Source: Pohlia nutans
Lineage: Eukaryota; Streptophyta; Bryopsida; Bryales; Mniaceae
Reading direction: 5' to 3'
Assembly: GCA_022496805.1 (NCBI GenBank)
Contig: CM040086.1
Coordinates: forward strand, 1,986,501 to 2,050,500
DNA: 64,000 nt
This document shows, in pieces, positions 24,371 through 37,397 of this stretch. Made by a program: the position numbers and the translations under genes. Every line of letters begins with the position of its first letter. Position 1 is the stretch's first letter. Under the pieces are notes generated by a model. It saw only the letters and a list, made by a program, of their open reading frames with translations, ran no database searches and was not told the origin of the DNA.

Positions 24371-24485
24371 AAAATACACTCAAACCTCAAACCTCCTTGA
24401 CTCTCAACTTTTTCACTATGACATAGTTTGAATATGTGACAAGTGTGGTACATTCAATGATAGTGTCACAAATGTGCAGGATATT
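24371..24485 (+). repeat. Dispersed repeat R4, copy 1
   Basis: Reverse-complement counterpart of about 52710-52800. The shared phrases are 'gtttgaatatgtgacaagtg', 'ggtacattcaatga' and their complements. Class unknown; no coding content. Confidence 0.5.
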
Positions 24486-24626
24486 TTAGAATGTCATTAT
24501 AGAGAAATTATAATAAAGAGGTTTAAGAACTCAAAATTTTGAATTCAATCAACATACCAACCTTTGGGCAATGGATGATTTTAATGGTTGTATCAAAGGC
24601 CGACGGCTTTGCCAATTTTGGCAAGG

Positions 24627-25215
24627 TTAACCCTTTAGTGTCTATAAATGCTTTCAACAAAATGATTTTTTTATATCTGTGTGCACTATTGCCCCTTTTG
24701 AAAATGTGTTCAAATGCTAAATAAAAGATTCAAGCAATAAAATATAGAAACAACTATTATTGGGACATCACGTTTAAAAATAGTTTATATTTGATGGATG
24801 TAAGTATAAATCACAACATGTATTTATGAGCATAAAATGAACAAATACGTTGAATCACAAACATAAATGTTGGATTGAGACATTGTTGGAGCACCACTCA
24901 AAGCGCCGTCTAAGCTCTAGAAAACGCACGTGCGGCTTTTGCTTCTAGTATTTAGTGCCAAAGGACAATATTGTCATGCAATTGAATGTTTACAAGATGG
25001 ATATTTGTCAACTTGGCAGCAACATGAATTAGCGGTAAACCCAGTTATCATTGATAATTAAGGTCTCACTTTCTGAATTAAAAATGAGACTTGAAATAAA
25101 CCACTTGTGTTATTTTCAAAAAATCACAGCATATTATTTTGAAAATCCATACAATAAAAATAATTGTGAACTAGCACAAGAACTAAGATAAAATTTGGAT
25201 GGATGAAAACTGTAT
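24627..25215 (+). mobile_element. piggyBac-like MITE, family D relic
   Basis: It begins TTAACCCTTTAGTGTC (TTAA at 24627-24630). Its 3' half (about 25080-25215) aligns with the right half of the family D elements at 57813-58360 and 56831-58957 ('gaaataaaccactt', 'ttttgaaaatccata', 'aactagcacaagaa'). The right terminus is not recognisable, so the end is approximate. Confidence 0.5.
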
Positions 25216-25384
25216 AAGATGTAGTGTTGATAAAGGTTGCAATTATATTTTTGTTGTTCGTTATATTAACACATGCGTGTCAAAGAATTGACTTGTGAAG
25301 TTATTAGAAGTCCAAAATGGTTTTTATGCAATATGAGGCAAGCTTCAAATTGAGATTCATTTTTTTACATATATTTTTGGTGTA

Positions 25385-25580
25385 ACACCTAGCCCATGGA
25401 AATGTTAACGGTCATCATAATTGCCTCCATTTGATTGCACATGTTAGCTAATTGGGATTTCAACCCCCCACCAAGTCCTAATTTCTTCCATGCCATCCCA
25501 TACGATACAAATATGCAAAAAATAATCACCCACACTCCAACATCCAAAATCCGACCAGCCATACCTTCGAGAAAGCATTC
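25385..25580 (+). repeat. Partial R1 copy (start only)
   Basis: Matches the first part of R1 ('tcataattgcctccatttga', 'ccaagtcctaatttcttcca', 'cacccacactcc') and then gives way to the 92-bp tandem array. Confidence 0.65.
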
Positions 25581-25950
25581 AAAAATAAAGCGCCAAGGAA
25601 ATGATTTGTTTGAAAAAAAGCGCCAATTGATTGAGTCACTAATGTCGCTAATTGAGCCTCGACAAAGCAGTCAAAAATAAGGCGCCAAAGAAATGATTTG
25701 TTTGAAAAAAAGCGCTAATTAATTGAGTCACTAATGTCACTAATTGAGCCTCGACAAAGCAGTAAAAAATAAAGCACCAAGGAAATGATTTGTTTGAAAA
25801 AAGTGCCAATTAATTGAGTCACTAATGTCAATAATTGAGCCTCGACAAAGCAATAAAAAATAAAGCGCCAAGGAAATGATTTGTTTGAAAAAAAGAGCCA
25901 ATTAATTGAATCACTAATGTCACTAATTGAGTTAACTAACTTTTGTTAAG
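25581..25950 (+). repeat. 92-bp tandem array, four units
   Basis: Units start at about 25581, 25673, 25765 and 25857 with 'aaaaataaagcgccaa'. Each contains 'aaatgatttgtttgaaa', 'attgagtcactaatgtc' and 'gagcctcgacaaag'. Units differ by a few substitutions. The block sits at the junction between the partial and the full second R1 copy and shares phrases with R1, so it is probably an amplified piece of R1. Confidence 0.85.
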
Positions 25951-26077
25951 GACTCGTTGCTAATCTCGGGTTCATCTTCACCTACCCATTCATCTTCAAC
26001 TACCCCACCCTTCACCAGTTGTTGGCTTCTCATTGGTTGGTTGACTTTCCATTTGGACAGTACCACCCACCTTGTGG

Positions 26078-27720
26078 TAGTACTAAACTACTCAAGGCCA
26101 ACTAACCCAAAAAAAGGAATCCTAAGGGACCAAGGAGCCCATAGGAACGTTAAGGATCGTCATAATTGTCTCCATTTGATTGCACGTGTCGGTTAATTGG
26201 GATTTCAAGCCCTCACCAAGTCCTAATTTCTTCCCTGCTATCCCATGTGCCACCCGGGGATATAAACAATCGCCCACACTTGAACATCCAAATTTCCACA
26301 AGTAAGAGCCTTCCACAAAGTAGACAAAGTGTGAAGAAAAATGATTTGTTTGAAAGATGTACCACCTAACTAAGCCACTAACGTCACTAATTGAATTAAC
26401 TAACTTTTGTTCCGCATTGGCGGCTAATCTCGGGTACTGTCAGAAATCTAGTCATCTTTACCTACTCAAAACTTTGCTAACTAACTGAGTCACTAACGTC
26501 CTTAATTGAATTGTCTAACTTTTGTTCGGCATTGGCTGCTAATTTCAGGTTCTCACAGAAACCTAATCATCTTCACCTACCTAAAACCTCACCAGTTGTT
26601 GAGTTGTCGGGTTTTGACAGAAACCTAATCATCTTCACCTACCCAAAACTTCACTAGTTGTCGAGTTGTCAGGTTTTGATAGAAGCTTGTTCATCTTCAG
26701 TTACCCAAACCTTCATCAGCTGTCGAATTCTCATTGGATGAACCTACCTTGTTTGTTAGCTTCCCATTCCAACACTATGATCACTCAGCCTTTGAAATTT
26801 ATTTATAAATTCCTCTCATCTCCCACAACAAAGATGAGCATATCACTAGATAGCAAACTTGATTCCCAAGGTAATTTGACTAAATCTGACACGAATTGGA
26901 GTCATATGGCTAACCAATTCCATTTCTAAAAATAGATAAACCCATTTTGGGGTGACTCCGCAGTTCAAGGTTAAATGTTGGGCTTATATCTGTTAAATGA
27001 AGCTAAATTTCTACAAGTGAAATGAAAATTGATATTAACATTTGAGAGTACAGAATCACAATGATTAACCGTTCGTTGATTTTTCTTTCAACTCATGTGT
27101 TGCAAATTGAAAGTTTTCATGATTTTTATGTGGAGCCATAATAATTCACAAACCTCCACTTTGCTTTCAATCCATTTGTAGTAACTTTTATGCATTTTTT
27201 TAATGTCTACCCTTGAAAACTATAGTGACTTATCAATCCAACAATTTCTTTCAATTAAAATCTTAAACTTTCATGTATTTTCAATAATAGAAAGTTGAAC
27301 ATACATCTATTAAAAGTGAGTTTAACTTTTACTATGTGTTAGATGAAAGTTAATGTTAACATCTAAAAAGCATAATGATTCATCAACCACCCACTTTGCT
27401 TTCAATTCAAATACAAGAACTTCTAGCCATTTAAAAATGCTATTCACGTGTTGTAAGTTTTATGAGCTAAAAAAGTGTAACTTCTTTGTATTAAATCAAT
27501 TTGATATTCAACATTCATATAAGTGTATAGTCAATCCTCTTCATCCATCCACGACATGGGGTCTTCATGCATAAAAGGGATGCATATGAAGGGATGAATG
27601 CATAAGATACTTTAGAACCACTACAATTTATTAGTCTCTAACTTTACTTTGAATAAAAAAATTGAAGTCTAAAATTGCATTAGAAAGAAATTAATGCTTT
27701 AGAATCCACTTGTATTTTTA
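26078..27720 (+). repeat. Dispersed repeat R1, copy 2
   Basis: Direct copy of 896-3270, lacking the 2317-2725 minisatellite. The TATA-like 'gggatataaacaatc' (about 26258) and 'cttcacctacc' array are kept. No coding region is shared between copies, and reading frames are not conserved, which argues against a protein-coding gene. Confidence 0.7.
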
Positions 27721-28984
27721 TTTAATTTGTTAAACTACCTTCAATGCTCCTAGAATGTACTTTGTTCCCAATGTACTCTTCTCACATTCTTTGGTATTTT
27801 GAAGAATCGCTGTTTTTTTTTTTTTTAAACTATATTGTTTTAAGATTCAAAGTAACTTAAATCTATTACACTCTAACTAAAAAAATCAAAGATTGTGGCA
27901 AAATTTTAGAACTATATTTAATATAATTGAATTTTAAAAAATAATATATATAGTGTATTGTCAAAATGACAATCATGTACCAAAGGTCATCAAAAAACCT
28001 TTACTTTAGTATAAAAACTCTCGAAGATATTGTACTACACTATAAACACATTTTGTATCTTTTTTCAAATTTAGAATAATTTATACAAAATTTAGAACAT
28101 CTTTTTCTAATTCCAAGATTTTTTTGCTTACAATTTGTGAAAGCATGGAAACCAAGTGTTTTTTTTAATGGTGATTAGGGATTTTTTTGTAAATTTTGTT
28201 GTAAATATATTCAAGATTAAGTATTTTACATCAAAAATTTTAAAATTGTAAAAATCAAGTCACAATTTGGTAAAATTATTGTTCTAATGGAAGTTTTGAA
28301 ATTTAATATCTTCAAGATAATCAATTTTGATAAAATAAAATATTATTTTATAAATTTTTTGAATGTATATACATACATATACACAAATACACATACCTAC
28401 ACATGTTTTGAAAATTGGTCTTCTTTTACAATTTTTGTTTTCAATGTCACATGTTTTGACAATTAGTTTAAAAATCATGGTTTTGAACTAAACATACATG
28501 TTTATTAAAAGGTCAGATCATTAACTTTTTGTAATTGTCCAAAATGTATACATTTGCAATTCTCTCTAGTCTGTACCAACCATTATTTATATAGTTTATT
28601 TCATTTGAAATACTAAATCAAAATGACTTTTAAAACTAATGGAGATGAATGTGAAGTCATGATAAACTCAACATTTATAAGGATAGATCATGATTGTATA
28701 GTAATTGAACCTATCTACCAGTAGTACTAACATTCAATGATAAACATGCAATACGTAGAGGGTTAGCAACATTTGGATTTTAAATTTTTTTACTAAATGC
28801 CTGATTGATAAATTAACTCTAAATGGTTCTTTGAAAAATGTGCAGATTGTCTCTATAGTGTAGACAACTGAACATTAAACTTTTTCATAGACAAGAAACT
28901 TTGCTCCAAAATCTAGATTTTGTTCATACATCAAAATAATAATAGTATTGTAAGGTAGGGGGACAATCATGAACAAAACAACCT
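27721..28984. other. AT-rich intergenic DNA
   Basis: No gene supported; includes short poly-T and (TA)-rich stretches and an alternating 'tatacatacatatacac' near 28370-28395. Confidence 0.5.
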
Positions 28985-29205
28985 GTTGGAGTTGGTAAGG
29001 GGAATGATTGTGAATGAATAATCTATTCGGGTTGGTAAGGGGAACCATGGTAAATGGAGAGTTTGTCGGGGTGGTAAGAGGGACTTTTGTGAATAGAAAA
29101 TATGTTGGGGTTGGTAAGGACGGTCGTGAATGGAGACCTTTGTGGATTGATAATATGTTGGACTTGGTAAGGGGGATCATTGTGAATGGAGACTTTGTTT
29201 AGGGT
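28985..29205 (+). repeat. ~38-bp minisatellite, about six diverged units
   Basis: The unit contains 'ttggtaaggggaa' and 'tgtgaatggaga'. It can be read through on both strands as a repetitive peptide, but composition and the absence of flanking exon signals make a coding role unlikely. Confidence 0.75.
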
Positions 29206-29337
29206 AGTTAGTCTATTTATGTCTCAAGGACATATGTTGATATATACACACACAAAACTACAATGATTAGATTGACAAATGCAACAATTTCAACTATTGA
29301 AACCCTTTTGTGATATTAATTATAAACAAGGTCTCCA

Positions 29338-29450
29338 TTCTATAGATAGATACAAACTCTTGGAGTGAATAAAGTATCTGTTTGTAATATTAATGACCTA
29401 GTGCCTATCGGACAAAAGGCCATTAGAACAAAACTACTCTTCTTTGTAAA
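29338..29450 (-). mobile_element. SINE-like retroposon, copy 2
   Basis: Reverse complement of the 12428-12560 unit. Read on the minus strand, it has 'ggccttttgtccgataggca' followed by 'actttattcactcc' and a tail of 'tatctatctat'. It is more diverged than copy 1. Confidence 0.55.
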
Positions 29451-30295
29451 AGTCTTCATTACATATATCGGTATGAAAGTATGAACTTGTAACTAGAATC
29501 TTCGGTCAAGAAAAGGAGTCTTAAATTTATTGACATGAAGAGAGGAAGAAAAAATAGAGTCTTAAATTTAATGACCCTTATACTTTAGGATTGGGTTATT
29601 TGAGGTTAGAGAATAGGAGAGGTGAATTAGTTAATGCTTAGAGTAATTAGTGAGGCATGAATATATCATTGGTGACATGTAAAAAGTTTAAAAGAGCATT
29701 ATGATTCAAAATCGTGTTATGTATGTGCATTTTATAAAAAATGAAATATGCATATTTTTTCATATAATAAGTATGTATGTTTTCAAATGTGTATTGTGCA
29801 AATCACTATTACTAGGAACATTTGAATGAAAATGGCTATGTTTCTACGTGCACACCCCTTTTAGTATTGGGAATTTTTTGTTATCTAATAATTTTTTTCT
29901 TTTAAAGTTTGTTTCGAAAAGCCAAATGGTTTTAATGGTATTCAAATGTATATATTAAATTTATGGAGTATGCATAAAAAATTTCATATTTTACAAACTT
30001 CAAAAATTCGTATGAAACACATACTTTAACACATTTAATTTGCAGCAAAATCCATTGGCATTTAAAGGGTTAAAGAGCCTAGTTGGCCGTATACAATGAC
30101 TATATTTAAATGTTCAAGTACAATAAAGTAGTAAAATGTGTTGTGTGAATTATTGACTAAAAACAAATTGGACTCATTCTGAAATTAAGTTTACCTTTAA
30201 CTGATTTTGTCTCGAGTAAGATGCCAAGTTCATTATTCAACCAAGTTGGAGTGATCAATATAATAAAAAATAATGTTCTAGTTTTCAAATATGAA
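29451..30295. other. AT-rich intergenic DNA with a solitary TTAA-type end
   Basis: No gene. GCATTTAAAGGGTTAA at about 30058-30073 matches the right end of the TTAA-type elements, but I could not locate a left partner. Confidence 0.45.
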
Positions 30296-30870
30296 CAGAG
30301 GATGAGTGTATTGAAAGCTAAACTAAGTTGGTGAGTTGGTAAGATATGTTGACAAAAGGGAATTTGTACAAGAAGTATACAGAAAATCGATATTCCAAAC
30401 TAAAGTTCAGAGAATGAGATATTAGAAGAGTTTTGTATTGAATTGATGGTGAGAAAGGCCATGTTGTTGAAATATGTTGACAAGAGGAAATCTGTTGTAG
30501 AAGTATGTAGAAAAGGATATTCCAAACTCAAGTTGAGAGAATGAGATATTAGAAGAGATTTGTATTGAATTGATGGTGAGAGAAGTCCGAGGAGAAGTCA
30601 TATTGCTGAAATATGTTGCTAAAAGGGAATTTATACAAGAAGTATGCAGAAAATAATATTCTAAGTTGCAATTCAGAAAATAAGATGTTGACAAAAGTTG
30701 TATTGAATTCCCGATTGAATTGATGATGAGAAAAGCTAAGTTGGTGAGATATATTGATAAAAGAGGATCTGTAGAAAGAAGTATGCATAAAAACATATTC
30801 CAACTTGAAACATAGAGAATAAATATAAGAGAGGATTTGTATTGAATTGATGGTGAAAGAAGTTGATCAG
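30296..30870 (+). repeat. Large-unit satellite, ~125-140 bp, four to five units
   Basis: Repeated blocks are 'atatgttgacaaaa', 'gaagtatgcagaaaa', 'gatattccaaact', 'gagatattagaagag' and 'attgtattgaattgatggtg'-like phrases. The phase recurs near 30346, 30472, 30608 and 30750. Minus-strand frames over the array give repeated 'HHQFNT' peptides, as expected from translation of a satellite and not evidence of a gene. Confidence 0.8.
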
Positions 30871-31085
30871 AAGATAAAATGCTTCACTTGTTTGTGTTGT
30901 GGTAACAAAATCATAACAAAAAAAGAGAGTGTACGAGGTCATCATAGTTGGAATTGGATAGTGAGGAAGTAAAATTGGTATTGGTTTTTTTGGAAATGGG
31001 AAATTGAATTGGGATTCTTTTCATGTTTACAACATTTTTAGTAAAGAACTGCTCCAATTTTAACTTATCATAATAAATTTCAAGT

Positions 31086-31327
31086 TTAACCCTTAAACAA
31101 CATGGCTTTCTTGGTTCTCGCACCCAAAATCTCTTTTAAACTTCATTTTAAGCACCATTCTCTTTTTAATTTACTTTGGTTCTATTCTAAAAAAAGTATA
31201 GATGCCTTAGACATATTCATTTTGGCATTTAAAAAACCACATTTGGTTCAAATTATAAAAGTTATGAGCAGGATTCTCCCAAAACAAAAGTAAGCCCGTG
31301 GGGCTTAGTATGTCTTTTAAAGGTTAA
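31086..31327 (+). mobile_element. piggyBac-like MITE, family A
   Basis: TTAA at 31086-31089 and 31324-31327. The ends are TTAACCCTTAAACAACATGG and GTCTTTTAAAGGTTAA, with the subterminal palindrome AAGCCC-gtg-GGGCTT just inside the right end. It is homologous over its full length to 48325-48567. Its right TTAA is also the left TTAA of the next element. Confidence 0.85.
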
Positions 31328-31887
31328 CCCTAAAGAACCTCACCTGTTTTGTAAAAGTCAAAGCCTTACAATTTGCGTACATGAAATATCACATTGTGTA
31401 ATTTATAAATTTTCATAAATATTCATCAACATTATGGAGGTATGACAAAAATTTCAACATAATTAAAAGATATTTAAAATAATTACAAATCTTGACAGTT
31501 AAGAATCCAAGATAAATTTATATGTGAAAAATTAATATTAAAAATAATATTTAAGTTATGTTTACAAGTAGTTAAAAAATGAAAGTGAATAAATTAAAAC
31601 AAATGCATGATTGGAGCATCTTTAGAAAGCCTTTGGTATTTTGGACACTCAAATTTTAGATTTCTCAATAATGTAAATTCTTTCAATGAAGTCAATTCTC
31701 CAATAACAACTATTCAAAGTTGTATTATGACTCAATTTAAACATCTAATGAAAACATCAACTTCAACAAAATTAAAACACTTGAATTTTTGGGTTGGTTT
31801 TTGGCCAAAGGAGTTAAAGTATTGATACTTTTGGATAAAAGTAAAATTTCATTTTTGATACTCTTGGGATGGTCTTTTAGGGGTTAA
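31324..31887 (+). mobile_element. piggyBac-like MITE, family H
   Basis: It begins TTAACCCTAAAGAACC at the TTAA shared with the preceding element. It ends GGTCTTTTAGGGGTTAA at 31884-31887. The two ends are imperfect inverted repeats over about 17 bp. No other copy was recognised in the window. The small reading frame at 31607-31825 lies inside and has no known domain. Confidence 0.55.
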
Positions 31888-32931
31888 AGTATCAAAAATG
31901 TAATTTTTGTGAATTTCAAATGGAAAAACTTGTAAATTCAATTGAAAAAAATATTCAATCCTATTTTTCAAACTTGATCACACAAATGTCTTTCAATCAA
32001 CATGCCTTCTTCCATGCCTTACAACTATTTTTTGAAGTTGCTTCAAAAACCACACTTTATAGTACATCTAAGTTATGTTCAAAAGCCTTGGGCATTTAAG
32101 GATTAAAGAATGTTGTGGATGCTTTTTCTTGAACCCTATTTTTTTCCATATGGCCATCCTTCTTGTTTTCCTTGTCCTTTACTTTTCCTTATACAATTGA
32201 TTGCTAACATATGTTACTTGGTAGATAAGCTAGAATAGTCCCCAAAGGGCTCAACCTAAAGGGTCTCCATATAAACCTTTAAATTTTCACTCAAAAAAGG
32301 GCTAAGACCATCCGTACTCTACAATGGAAATCATCCATGAGCTCGGGGATTATGTGTTAAAGTTCAAAAATTTGTACCACATCGTTGCCTCTAAACCGTT
32401 ATGGTGTGAAGGGTGGACCTTGGACCAAGTTTTTTCCACACCACATAGGGGAAATATTGCATGACTGCAATTGCCCCTGAACTTCAAGGTCACGTTGCTG
32501 ACCAACCATTTGTGCATACCGACCGGTAGAAGAATTCCGAGAACGTGGCAGGAACTTTCGAAACTTCTTTCTGATCATTTAGTAAGAGACACATGAAGAT
32601 AATGAGACATAATGCAAGGTAAAGATGTAGCCGCGAGAACCCAACGCATGAACTCAGCATTCACGGCTGCGCAACGTGCCCCGTCAACGTCAACTTCCAA
32701 GAATGATCTAAATGCAAGTGATCACATTGTAAATGCTCTAATGCAAATCTTGAGACCGGTTAGTTTCTTGATTTTAATTTTAATTTTACTATATATATAT
32801 ATATATTTATTGGTTGCCAACTTGCTATTTGGAAAATGGGTTTGCTATGTTGTTGGAAGAAAATTGTGTAAAAAAAGAGAGTATATTGCCATAATCTTCC
32901 CTTATCGATCATTGGTATGTATTGTGGCAAA

Positions 32932-32963
<32 letters not shown>

Positions 32964-34300
32964 TAAAAATGTAGAAAGCTATGTATGTGTAGTACATTTC
33001 TTTGGGGTAAATTTCCAAAAAACGCAATTTTCATTTTATTATTTGAAAAAAAAATCAATCTTTAATTTCCAAATAGCCACTGGGGCTCCCTTGAAAAAAT
33101 GAAAAAAAAAAAAAACAAAAATCACTGCACCCCAAGTCTCAAATCCCATTCATGACTGATTATGGTAACATATGATTCATGTACCTCTGATTGTACTGTA
33201 CAAGAAATGACAGGCTTCGTTGAATCTCATCTCCTCAACAGCGACGGACTGACACGTAAGGCGAGAAACCTTCAAAGCCGGGGAATGGCCACCCAGTCCT
33301 TACGACGAACGGTGAAAGGGACTACCGGAGTGGGAAGTGACCGGATTAATGAACACCTTACTCCCCAAGCAGTCACTTTGTCAGGTCTCACACTTTGCAC
33401 GCTAAACCCTATCCACCTACATCAATAAGTTATCAGATGTGATACCCTCCTTGTTACTTATTTGCTTAGATTTGGCATGTGTAACTTAGTCCTTTCCTTT
33501 TTATGTACACTCATTATCCCATTTAGTGTGTTGAGGGGAGGTTTATATTGTGTGAGGGAAATTAGTGTCGTCGGCTACTACATGATGCAGAATTGGGGTG
33601 TAAGGTGTGGCATATTCTTGGAATATTCTTCCCCGTCAGCACTACCATATGGAAGTCTAGGGGTTAGGGTTTCAGATTTATTTTTGTTAATGTCATTCAA
33701 TATTATGGGAATATTTTGTGAATATACTGCACATACTTGCACCCTACACCTCCAATTTTGCACCACGGAGTAGTTAAACCTCGAATTAGTGAAGGTGATA
33801 CTAAATATTATTATGATGTAAATTAAAGTTATATGAAGATTTCAATCACTTAGTAAAAGATTCAGCCCTCACTAATATTGAGATTTGGAAAATTAGTGCA
33901 TGCTTTGAGAATTAGTACTACACACATTAAATGGGATAATCGGTGTAGTGAACTTGCTTGTGCAGACTATGGTGTTTACCAGAGGCCACTCCAAAATTCA
34001 TTTTTCATATTTATTATGGCATGGCTTATTTTATCATAACACTAATTTTTGTTTAAACTAAAATTGGTTTTGAAATTTTAAGCTTTAAAGGTTTCTTGGG
34101 GATAGTAGATACGTTGGCATATATTTGGCATTTGTTGTAAGTAGAAAATTTCAAATTAAGAACGTCAATAACTTATTAAAACGTTGTTGACATGAATGTT
34201 AACTTCACTATTGATCTTGAAACTATAGGAGGTGTAGAATCATTCCAAATACAATGAAATATTGTTGTATAATATTGGTCAGAATGAGTTTTATGGATCT
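31888..34300. other. Intergenic DNA with GC-richer patches and (AAT)n
   Basis: Two patches are more gene-like in composition than the rest. The first, 32460-32765, includes 'MQGKDVAARTQRMNSAFTAA' reading towards a possible donor 'ccg|gttagt' near 32757. The second is 33160-33430. Neither translation resembles a family I know, and no continuous gene model links them. A (TA)n tract lies at about 32789-32804 and an (AAT)n tract at about 32932-32959. They might be exon fragments or pieces of an element. Confidence 0.3.
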
Positions 34301-34538
34301 TTAAGGGTTAAGGATCAAGGATTTGCAGTTTTAAAATGGCACATTCAATTAATCATATTGAGGAAAATCAGTAATTTATACAAGACTAAATATTACATCA
34401 CCAGAACTAGTGAAAATCATTGTTCAAAAAACAAATAAATTTAAACAAGAGGAATCTAAATAATTCCTACTAAAATTTATAAAAAAAACATAAAAAAACA
34501 TAAGATCAGATTTGGGCTTCTTGATCTTTTAGGGTTAA
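34301..34538 (-). mobile_element. piggyBac-like MITE, family F2 (reverse)
   Basis: Reverse-complement homologue of 61391-61613. The right side 'tttgggcttcttgatctttt' then AGGGTTAA corresponds to that element's TTAACCCCTCAAGGACCAAG end. The left side, 'ggatcaagga' then 'ttttaaaatgg', matches its other end. TTAA sits at 34301-34304 and 34535-34538. Both ends are partly eroded. Confidence 0.6.
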
Positions 34539-36884
34539 TGATGTAGATATTTAGTATAAATTTAAAAATGCTCAACAACTTAGTAATAAGGTCAAAGAAT
34601 ATTTCAAGTTACAAAATTGTAACCTTAATTATGAAAAGAATGTCATGAAGAAAATGTAATTATGAGACTTGGAGAAATAGGTTGTATGTAGTTTGTAGGA
34701 AAATTTTGTAATTATGATTTAAAAAACAATTGATGAATTTTCTTCATTCTTGATGTTATTGATAGAAATTATATTCCCAAGCAATCATGCAAACTACATC
34801 ATTTTCCCATGTAATGGTAATGCATTGTTGAAAAATATATATTGTAGAGCTATAAAATCAAGTGCCAAAAGAACTACAATGATAAGATAAGTAAATTTTT
34901 TTCTAATTATCTATAGGGCATTAAAATAATTAGGCTCAATAGATTTTTTTACTTATAGGATGCCTAGTATTCCAATTTAAAAAAATAATACACCCCCCTA
35001 AAAATAAGTGGTTATTGCATTACTCTTACTGACCTCGAGAATTTGGACATTTGTCAAACTCTCGGTCGAACTGGAAAACGCTTACCGAATTGGAAAACGC
35101 TTACCTAGGCACTTGCCTCGCTAGTGCCTCCTTCCTTCTTTTCTTCTTCCGCCAAAATTGCGTTTCTTTATAGGGCTGCAATAAGCCCTGCCATTGTAAT
35201 GAAAATTTCATGTGTGTGTCGAGACTTTGTCTTGCAAGGCAATGGTTACTAGTAGGTGGTAGAAGGTGAGCAGCCAACTATAGCCTGGGCTAGGTATAAT
35301 GATGTAGAAGTCATATGGGATGGACTTGCATGACAGGTGACTTGCAATGTATAGTCGCGTAGGCCATAATCCAACTCATTTGTCTCCGACTCTAAACCTC
35401 CCCTCGACCTTAGTGTAAGAGGACAAAACGTGCCCCCTAATTTTGTGCATATAGGGCCCACCTTAAAAAACTAACTCCTTTTCCTCAAGGGTTAAAAATT
35501 CTTGAGGGAGTCCTATTAAACTATAATCGGACTATAGGCCCCAAATTGCCAAAAAGAAGACCCTAGGGTGTTCAAAATGGAGATTTCAGAAAATGGGGCC
35601 TACAGGTGAATAGTGGGGGGATTTAGGGTTGGGGATGTTTTGACGCTATCTCGCTAAAAAGTAGAAAGTTATGACAAATGTTTTTAATTGTGGCCATTAT
35701 ATCATACTCAGCAATCAAAGTTAGTAAAAACTAATTGTAAAAGAGATGCCCAAATTTTCAAGAAATTATTTTTTCAAAAAGATTTTATTTTCTATGATGA
35801 AAAAGAGAATATTAGAAAATATCCACCAAATCAAGAAGAATATTTGTGTCATTTGAGCACTTTAATTAAATATTCAGCAGGAGCTGCCCAAAGAACTACC
35901 GATCTTCATAATTGAGTATGGTATTGCTAAAAAACAAGGATAGTGCACAAAAGTAGTCCACCCTATTGTGGTCATATGAGTATTTGTTCCGCTCTAAGAA
36001 AGGCCCAATTTTGCTATGCAAGATCTCTTGCAAGATGTTCAAATGTCTTAATTTTAACAAGCGGCTAATTGCATAGTCTCTACGTTGGTATTTACCCTAA
36101 ATTTACTTTTACACTTTGCTTGTGCTTGTTGAGTCATGTAACTTCTAGAAAACTAAATGTTTCCGTAGTCTTTCCCCTAGTGGGACAAAGACAATAAATG
36201 GTACTTTATGAAGTGAATCACTTAGTGATTACAATAGTCTTGCACTTTTTTTTAATGTAAATCCATAAAACAAATGTGATCATTTTAGAGCCTCAACATT
36301 GTGACCTTTTAAAGAAAATATTGTGACCATTTAAGATCAGAAAAATAAACATTATAGACAAGTAAGATGACCATTTTGAGGGATCTAGTGACACTTATGG
36401 ATTTTCGGACACCTTACTTCAATTTTTTTTTATAAATTACATAGTTAAAGATTAAAAATATAAAAATTAAAAGAACACACGATTCCATTCCTTATGACTT
36501 TTAAAACTATTCTTTCGCATGTGAAAATGAATTTGATGCCTTTCTAATCCTCCAAGGGATCAAATGAGAAACTGTGGCACAAATAAGGCAGCATACCTTA
36601 TACTTCCTTCGAACAATAATAGATGATGCTTTAATGAAGCAAAATCACAAGACAAATACATAGGAAGTGTTTCTTATGTTTGTGAAGCTTGTATTTGCTC
36701 ATGTGTGGAGTCCTAAAATTATTGTAACGACCTATTTTCATAGTTTCTATCATCCAATGTTGTAAACTCCAGAAAACACTCCAACAAACATCGGTCACCA
36801 TGCTGCTATATGCCACACATACCATGTGTAATATCATAAGTACTACTTGGAGAGACAACTATTCCAAAATAGAAAATTGATGTG
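34539..36884. other. AT-rich intergenic DNA
   Basis: No gene supported. A short tandem pair with 'ttggaaaacgcttacc' lies at about 35070-35107. The more GC-balanced stretch 35225-35465 has only a 70-codon minus frame of no recognisable family. Confidence 0.45.
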
Positions 36885-37397
36885 TTAACCCCCAACTACC
36901 CAGGTGTTCATTTTTTGAACGATGTACAGATTTCACCCAATTTTTTAATCCGTCATCCAATTTTTGTAGTATGGATTTTTTTTATAGATTTTATAGGAAG
37001 TTTAGCTTTGCGCATGTGTTATCTGATTAGAAAAGGGATGATTTGTGAAGTTTTTATACCTCGTTTCATGTTGCATTAGAGTTAACCAAAAAGAGTGTCT
37101 CAAAATGGAAAGAAACCTTAAACTCACCATAGACTTGTTTTGAGTTCCAAAAAACTGCAAACCTAATTTATGGTGAGTTGGAGAATAATCTAAAGAAAGA
37201 CTTTGCACTAATAAAGGTGTGGAAGTCGTGACCTCCCCAATGCTAGCAGAGAGTTCCCACATGTTCCCTCAAGCCAAATTTCATAATGTACATTTTTTAT
37301 TCATTCATCAAGTTTAAAATGTCCCTCTTTGCTACATTTTATAAGCCATCTTTGAAATTCTCCAAATCCAGAGAGGTGAGGACGTTTAGGGGCTTAA
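36885..37397 (+). mobile_element. piggyBac-like MITE, family C, internally replaced
   Basis: Left end TTAACCCCCAACTACCC followed by GTTCA-ttttt-TGAAC, a small subterminal hairpin also seen at 59749. Right end GACGTTTAGGGGC then TTAA (37394-37397). The first 190 bp and last 110 bp align with the other C copies. The middle, from 'tagagttaaccaaaaagag' (about 37077) to about 37290, is replaced by sequence whose start resembles the end of the AGAGTTAACC element at 62881. Confidence 0.7.

Noticed and set aside
25581..25950. CRISPR-like regular repeats
   Set aside because: Units are directly adjacent with no spacers, diverge from each other, and the context is a plant nuclear genome.
30422..30945. 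Overlapping minus-strand frames with repeated HHQFNT peptides
   Set aside because: They are translations of a ~130-bp satellite; the peptides repeat only because the DNA repeats.
31324..31340. CCCTAAA strings as interstitial telomeric repeats
   Set aside because: They occur singly and always as part of TTAACCC...TAAACG element ends, never as tandem arrays of the telomere heptamer.
31803..31834. A separate TTAA element starting at GGAGTTAAAGTATTGATAC
   Set aside because: The phrase recurs near the family H end, but no CCC-type left end or partner is present, so it could be a simple local repeat.
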